This document shows positions 59,925-64,000 of a DNA stretch of 64,000 bases, one piece after another. The position numbers were made by a program, and so were the translations under genes. Numbering within the stretch: position 1 is the stretch's first letter; each line of letters begins with the position of its first letter. Location of the stretch: NCBI RefSeq assembly GCF_002295065.1, contig NZ_NSGG01000003.1, positions 62,001 to 126,000 on the forward strand. The letters run 5' to 3'. The DNA is from Mesorhizobium sp. WSM3859 (GTDB lineage Bacteria; Pseudomonadota; Alphaproteobacteria; Rhizobiales; Rhizobiaceae). Below the pieces are notes generated by a model. It had not been told where the DNA came from, searched no databases, and saw only the letters and a list, made by a program, of their open reading frames with translations.

Positions 59925-62900
59925 ATGGCCAGCGTGAAATCCAAGCCGAAGAAGAAAGCGGCAGCCGCGGTGAAAGCGGAGGAGAAGCCCGCAAGGCTTG
60001 CCGACTATCTGCTTGCGCGGGCACCCGCCGAGGATATCGCGGCCTATGACGCGGCCGACCTGGAACGCGCCGGAGCGCTCGCCGCCCAAGCGGTGGCCAG
60101 GCACCGGAAGGGCGAAAGCGTCGTCGCCGTCGAGGCCGATTCGGGCGTTGCCTGCGACGGCCGGCCGGTCACGGTCATCACCGTCGTCAACGACAACATG
60201 CCGTTCCTGTTCGATTCCATCCTTGGCGAGATCACCGAGACGAGCGGCGAGCCGACGCTGGTCACCCATCCGATCGTTACCGTACGCCACGGCAAGAACG
60301 GCGTGGCCGAGGTGCTTGGCGATGGCGGCAAGGAGGATGACGAGCACGACCGGCTGAGCGTCGTCCACGTCCACATTCCAAGGCTGACCGCCGAGGAGGC
60401 AAAGGGCCTTACCGAGCGGATGCGCAAGATGCTCTCCCAGGTCCGGGCCGCGGTTGTCGACTGGAAGCGGATGCTCGCCCGCCTCGACCAGGCGATTTCC
60501 GAGTTCCGCTATTCCGCGGTGCCGCTCGACAAGAAGAGCGTTGCCGAGGCGATCGCCTTCCTCGAATGGCTGCGAGACGACAATTTCACCTTCCTCGGCA
60601 TGCGCGAGTTCAAATATGTCGGCGGCGAGGAGAGCGGCACGCTGGAGCGCGCCGACAAGCCGGGCCTCGGCATCCTGTCGGATCCCGATGTGCTGGTGTT
60701 GCGGCGCGGCACCGAGGCGGTGACCACGACGCCAGAGATCCGCGCCTTCCTGCACGGACCGGAGCCGTTGATCGTCACCAAGGCGAACGCCAAGTCGCTG
60801 GTGCACCGCCGCATCTATCTCGACTATGTCGGCATCAAGACCTACACGCCAAAAGGCGCGCTCGCGGGCGAACTGCGCATCGTCGGCCTTTTCACCTCGA
60901 CCGCCTACACGCGCTCGGTGATGAAGATCCCGTATCTGCGCTCAAAGGCCGAAACGATCATTGCCAAGTCCGGTTTCAATCCGAACGACCATTCGGGCAA
61001 GGCGCTGATCAACGTGCTGGAGAGCTATCCGCGCGACGAGTTGTTCCAGGTTCCGGTGCCGGTCCTCAGAAAGCATGCCAATGCCATTCTCGGCCTGGTC
61101 GAGCGGCCGCGGATCAGGGCGCTGGTGCGCGTCGACCAGTTCGATCGTTTCGTTTCGATCCTCGTCTTCGTGCCGCGCGACCGCTATGACAGCGTCGTGC
61201 GCGAGAAGATCGGCGCCTATCTCAAGACCGTGTTCGAGGGCCGGCTGTCGGCCTATTACCCGGCCTTCCCGGAAGGCGGGCTGGCGCGCGTGCATTTCAT
61301 CATCGGCCGCTCCGGCGGCAAAACGCCGAAGGTCGAGCAGTCGACGATCGAAGCCGCGATCCGCGACATCGTGCGCACCTGGGAAGACGCGCTCTCCGAA
61401 GCCGCGGAAGCGGCCGGCAGCGATCCGGCGCTGAAAGCGATCGCGGCCCGATTCCCCGAAAGCTATCGCGACACTTTCTCCGCAGCCGTGGCGCTGGCCG
61501 ATGCCGGGCGCATCGCCAAGATCAGCGCCGACAATCCGATCGCCATCGACTATTACCGCCATGCCGGGCAGAAGCCGAACCAGGCGGCGCTGAAGATCTA
61601 CCACCATGGCAGACCGGTGGCGCTGTCGCGGCGCGTGCCGGTGCTGGAGAATATCGGCTTCCGCGTCATCAGCGAGCGCACCTTCGAGGTTGGCGACGAC
61701 CCGGCGAGCAAGGTCTTCATCCATGACATGGAGCTGGAGAACAGTTACGGCGCACGAATAGATCTTACCGATGGCGGCGCGCTGTTCGAGGACGCCTTCC
61801 TCTCGGTCTGGCGCGGCGACGTCGACAATGATGGCTATAACGGCCTGGCGCAGACGGCCGGCCTGTGGTCGGGCGAGATCACCATCCTGCGCGCCTATGG
61901 CCGCTATCTGCAGCAGGCCGGCATCCCGCAGAGCCAGGATTTCATCGCCGCGGCGCTCAACCGCTATCCGGAGATCGCGCGCGGCCTGCATCAACTGTTC
62001 GTCGCCCGGCTCGGGCCGATGGCGGAAGGCGACGGCGCGGTCGCGGCCAAGCACCTCAAGGCCAAGATCAAGGATGCGCTGGAGGAGGTGCCCAATATCG
62101 ACGACGACACCATCATCCGCCGCTATCTCAACCTCATCGAGGCCTCGCTGCGCACCAACCATTTCGTAGCCGATACGAAAGCGAAGGGGCAGTCGCTGGC
62201 AATCAAGCTCGACTCGCAGGCGGTCGAGGGCCTGCCGGCGCCGCGGCCATGGCGCGAGATCTTCGTCTACGGCTCCGAGGTCGAGGGTGTGCATCTGCGC
62301 TTCGGCCCGGTGGCGCGCGGCGGCCTGCGCTGGTCGGACCGCGCCCAGGATTACCGCACCGAGGTGCTGGGTCTGGTGAAGGCGCAGCAGGTCAAGAACG
62401 CGGTCATCGTGCCGGTCGGCGCCAAGGGCGGCTTCTTCCCGAAGCGCCTGCCGGCCGGCGGCGGCCGCGACGCGATCTTCGAGGCCGGCACCTCGGCCTA
62501 CAAGAACTTCGTCTCCAGCCTCCTTTCGATCACCGACAATATCGGCGTCGACGGTGTCATCCCGCCGGCCGGCGTGGTGCGGCGCGATCCTGACGATCCC
62601 TATTTCGTCGTCGCCGCCGACAAGGGCACGGCGACCTTCTCCGACACCGCCAACGCGATTTCCGAGAAGCACCACTTCTGGCTGGACGATGCCTTCGCCA
62701 GCGGCGGCTCGGCCGGATATGACCACAAGAAGATGGGCATCACGGCCAAGGGCGCCTGGGAAGCGGTGAAGCGGCATTTCCGCCAGATCAACCGCGACAT
62801 CCAGACCTCGCCCTTCAGCGTCGTCGGCGTCGGCGACATGTCGGGCGACGTGTTCGGCAACGGCATGCTGTTGTCGCCGGCCACCAGGCTGATCGCCGCC

Positions 62901-64000
62901 TTCGATCACCGCGATATCTTCATCGATCCCGATCCGGACATGGCGGCCTCGATGGCCGAGCGCCAGCGCATGTTCGCGCTGCCGCGCTCGTCCTGGCAGG
63001 ACTATGACAAGTCGAAGCTGTCGGAAGGGGGCGTCATCGTCTCGCGCAACCAGAAATCGATCACGCTGCCGCAGGCGGCCGCCGTCGCGATCGGGCTCGC
63101 CAAGACCACGGCGACGCCGGTCGAGATCATGAACGCCATTCTCAAGGCCCCGGTCGACCTTCTGTGGTTCGGCGGCATCGGCACCTATGTGCGGGCTTCC
63201 GGCGAAAGCAATCAGGATGTCGGCGACCGCGCCAACGACGCCATCCGCGTCACCGCGCTCGATGTGCGTGCCAAGGTGATCGGCGAGGGCGCCAATCTCG
63301 GCGTCACGCAGCGGGCGCGCATCGAGTTCGGCCTGAATGGCGGCCGCTGCAACTCCGACGCCATCGACAATTCGGGCGGCGTCAACTGCTCCGACGTCGA
63401 GGTCAATATCAAGATCGCGCTGGCTTCCGCGATGCGCAAAGGCTCGCTGACGCGGCCGGCGCGCAACAAGCTGCTCGCCGAGATGACCGACGAGGTGAGC
63501 GCGCTGGTGCTCTCCAACAACTACCAGCAGACGCTGGCGCTGTCGCTCGCGCGCAAGCGGGGCCTGGCCGACATCGCGCACCAGGCCCGCTTCATGACGG
63601 CGCTGGAGGCGCGCGGCCTGCTCGACCGCGCCGTCGAGACGTTGCCTTCGCCGGCGGCGCTTGCCGAGCGCGAGGCGCGCGGCGAGCCGCTGACCAGGGC
63701 CGAGCTCGGCGTGCTGCTCGCCTATGCCAAGATCGTGCTGTTCTCCGACATCGTCGCCAGCGACGTGCCGGACGATCCGCATTTCGACCGCGACCTGATG
63801 GGCTATTTCCCGGAGCGCATGGCCAAGAAATTCGCCGGCGAGATCCGTGACCACAGGCTGCGGCGCGAGATTATCGCGCGCGTCGTCGCCAACGATCTCG
63901 TCAATCGCGGTGGACCATCCTTCGTCAACCGGCTGCAGGAGGCCACCGGGCGGCCGGCGGCCGATGTCGTGCGCACCTTCGCCGTGGTCCGCGACGGCTT
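59925..64000 (+). CDS. NAD-dependent glutamate dehydrogenase, large type, 3' end beyond window
   Basis: A catabolic NAD-glutamate dehydrogenase of the 180-kDa class; 1358 of about 1600 residues are present. The N-terminal regulatory part (about 25-700) has VVNDNMPFLFDSILGEI and FTFLGMREFKY. The catalytic domain begins near residue 740, with HLRFGPVARGGLRWSDR (about 792) and VKAQQVKNAVIVPVGAKGGFFPK (about 818-838), including the catalytic Lys. The NAD-binding region comes later (WFGGIGTYVR; GEGANLG). It oxidises glutamate to 2-oxoglutarate and ammonium. The ATG at 59925 has GGGAGGA upstream. It runs off the window at 64000. Confidence 0.96.
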   Translation, partial: MASVKSKPKKKAAAAVKAEEKPARLADYLLARAPAEDIAAYDAADLERAGALAAQAVARHRKGESVVAVEADSGVACDGRPVTVITVVNDNMPFLFDSILGEITETSGEPTLVTHPIVTVRHGKNGVAEVLGDGGKEDDEHDRLSVVHVHIPRLTAEEAKGLTERMRKMLSQVRAAVVDWKRMLARLDQAISEFRYSAVPLDKKSVAEAIAFLEWLRDDNFTFLGMREFKYVGGEESGTLERADKPGLGILSDPDVLVLRRGTEAVTTTPEIRAFLHGPEPLIVTKANAKSLVHRRIYLDYVGIKTYTPKGALAGELRIVGLFTSTAYTRSVMKIPYLRSKAETIIAKSGFNPNDHSGKALINVLESYPRDELFQVPVPVLRKHANAILGLVERPRIRALVRVDQFDRFVSILVFVPRDRYDSVVREKIGAYLKTVFEGRLSAYYPAFPEGGLARVHFIIGRSGGKTPKVEQSTIEAAIRDIVRTWEDALSEAAEAAGSDPALKAIAARFPESYRDTFSAAVALADAGRIAKISADNPIAIDYYRHAGQKPNQAALKIYHHGRPVALSRRVPVLENIGFRVISERTFEVGDDPASKVFIHDMELENSYGARIDLTDGGALFEDAFLSVWRGDVDNDGYNGLAQTAGLWSGEITILRAYGRYLQQAGIPQSQDFIAAALNRYPEIARGLHQLFVARLGPMAEGDGAVAAKHLKAKIKDALEEVPNIDDDTIIRRYLNLIEASLRTNHFVADTKAKGQSLAIKLDSQAVEGLPAPRPWREIFVYGSEVEGVHLRFGPVARGGLRWSDRAQDYRTEVLGLVKAQQVKNAVIVPVGAKGGFFPKRLPAGGGRDAIFEAGTSAYKNFVSSLLSITDNIGVDGVIPPAGVVRRDPDDPYFVVAADKGTATFSDTANAISEKHHFWLDDAFASGGSAGYDHKKMGITAKGAWEAVKRHFRQINRDIQTSPFSVVGVGDMSGDVFGNGMLLSPATRLIAAFDHRDIFIDPDPDMAASMAERQRMFALPRSSWQDYDKSKLSEGGVIVSRNQKSITLPQAAAVAIGLAKTTATPVEIMNAILKAPVDLLWFGGIGTYVRASGESNQDVGDRANDAIRVTALDVRAKVIGEGANLGVTQRARIEFGLNGGRCNSDAIDNSGGVNCSDVEVNIKIALASAMRKGSLTRPARNKLLAEMTDEVSALVLSNNYQQTLALSLARKRGLADIAHQARFMTALEARGLLDRAVETLPSPAALAEREARGEPLTRAELGVLLAYAKIVLFSDIVASDVPDDPHFDRDLMGYFPERMAKKFAGEIRDHRLRREIIARVVANDLVNRGGPSFVNRLQEATGRPAADVVRTFAVVRDG

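Noticed and set aside
60942..63854. Very long antisense open frame (about 970 codons) opposite the glutamate dehydrogenase
   Set aside because: It mirrors a gene with clear catalytic motifs in high-GC DNA, has a low-complexity Arg/Ala/Asp-rich translation and no start signal. Typical shadow of codon bias.

Overview
The window is high-GC chromosomal DNA from an alphaproteobacterium of the order Hyphomicrobiales, most like Mesorhizobium or a close relative. This is inferred from the density of ABC-type sugar transporters, the large NAD-dependent glutamate dehydrogenase, an exbB-exbD-tonB operon behind a TGA-N9-TCA (RirA/IRO-like) box, the LysE, AhpD and YCII families, and many intergenic mosaic repeats of the kind seen in rhizobia. 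No phage, conjugation, CRISPR, defence or large secondary-metabolite locus was found. Most of the window is core or metabolic DNA.

Layout. 1-4269 (minus): glucoamylase, a short 6-phosphogluconate dehydrogenase and zwf (cut by the window start), a probable operon taking glucan-derived glucose into the oxidative pentose phosphate route. 4467-8922 (plus): a CUT2-type sugar importer with a binding protein, a double ATPase and two permeases. 8965-18468: housekeeping genes including pyrophosphatase, a GNAT protein, a TPM/TPM/LemA set, pdxY with a frameshifted DUF429 gene, a beta carbonic anhydrase and a Dcp-like M3 peptidase. 18638-26436: a divergent CUT1 sugar locus. On the minus strand it has a binding protein, two permeases and an M81 (MlrC-like) hydrolase. 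On the plus strand it has an SDR dehydrogenase, a UgpC-like ATPase and an RpiR regulator. 26611-33140: YggU/YggT, tRNA-Ala(CGC), small exported proteins, a 1012-residue AsmA protein and a lipoprotein.

33356-41959: a multicopper oxidase, tonB-exbD-exbB, a cysteine hydrolase, a monooxygenase followed by an ECF sigma factor with a SnoaL-like tail, an LLM flavin oxidoreductase, a 51-residue membrane protein and an SDR. 42169-47284 (minus): a BMP-family (nucleoside-type) ABC importer. 47615-52381: a FadJ-like bifunctional beta-oxidation enzyme, a secreted protein, and a TetR regulator divergent from an MFS exporter. 52646-64000: phoD, a small secreted protein, typA with a terminator, DUF1062, a degraded insertion-sequence remnant, a LysE exporter, a YCII protein, an AhpD-like protein and the first 1358 residues of the large glutamate dehydrogenase.

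The most distinctive features are regulatory or architectural. The TetR/MFS gap has two perfect 19-base inverted operator arms, one reaching the MFS start codon. An IRO-type site overlaps a candidate -35 of exbB. Two families of palindromic repeats (family A, about 50-110 bases and one composite of about 335; family B, about 150-200 bases with long arms) fill most intergenic gaps and in places supply stop codons or abut ribosome binding sites. No clearly new multi-gene system was identified.
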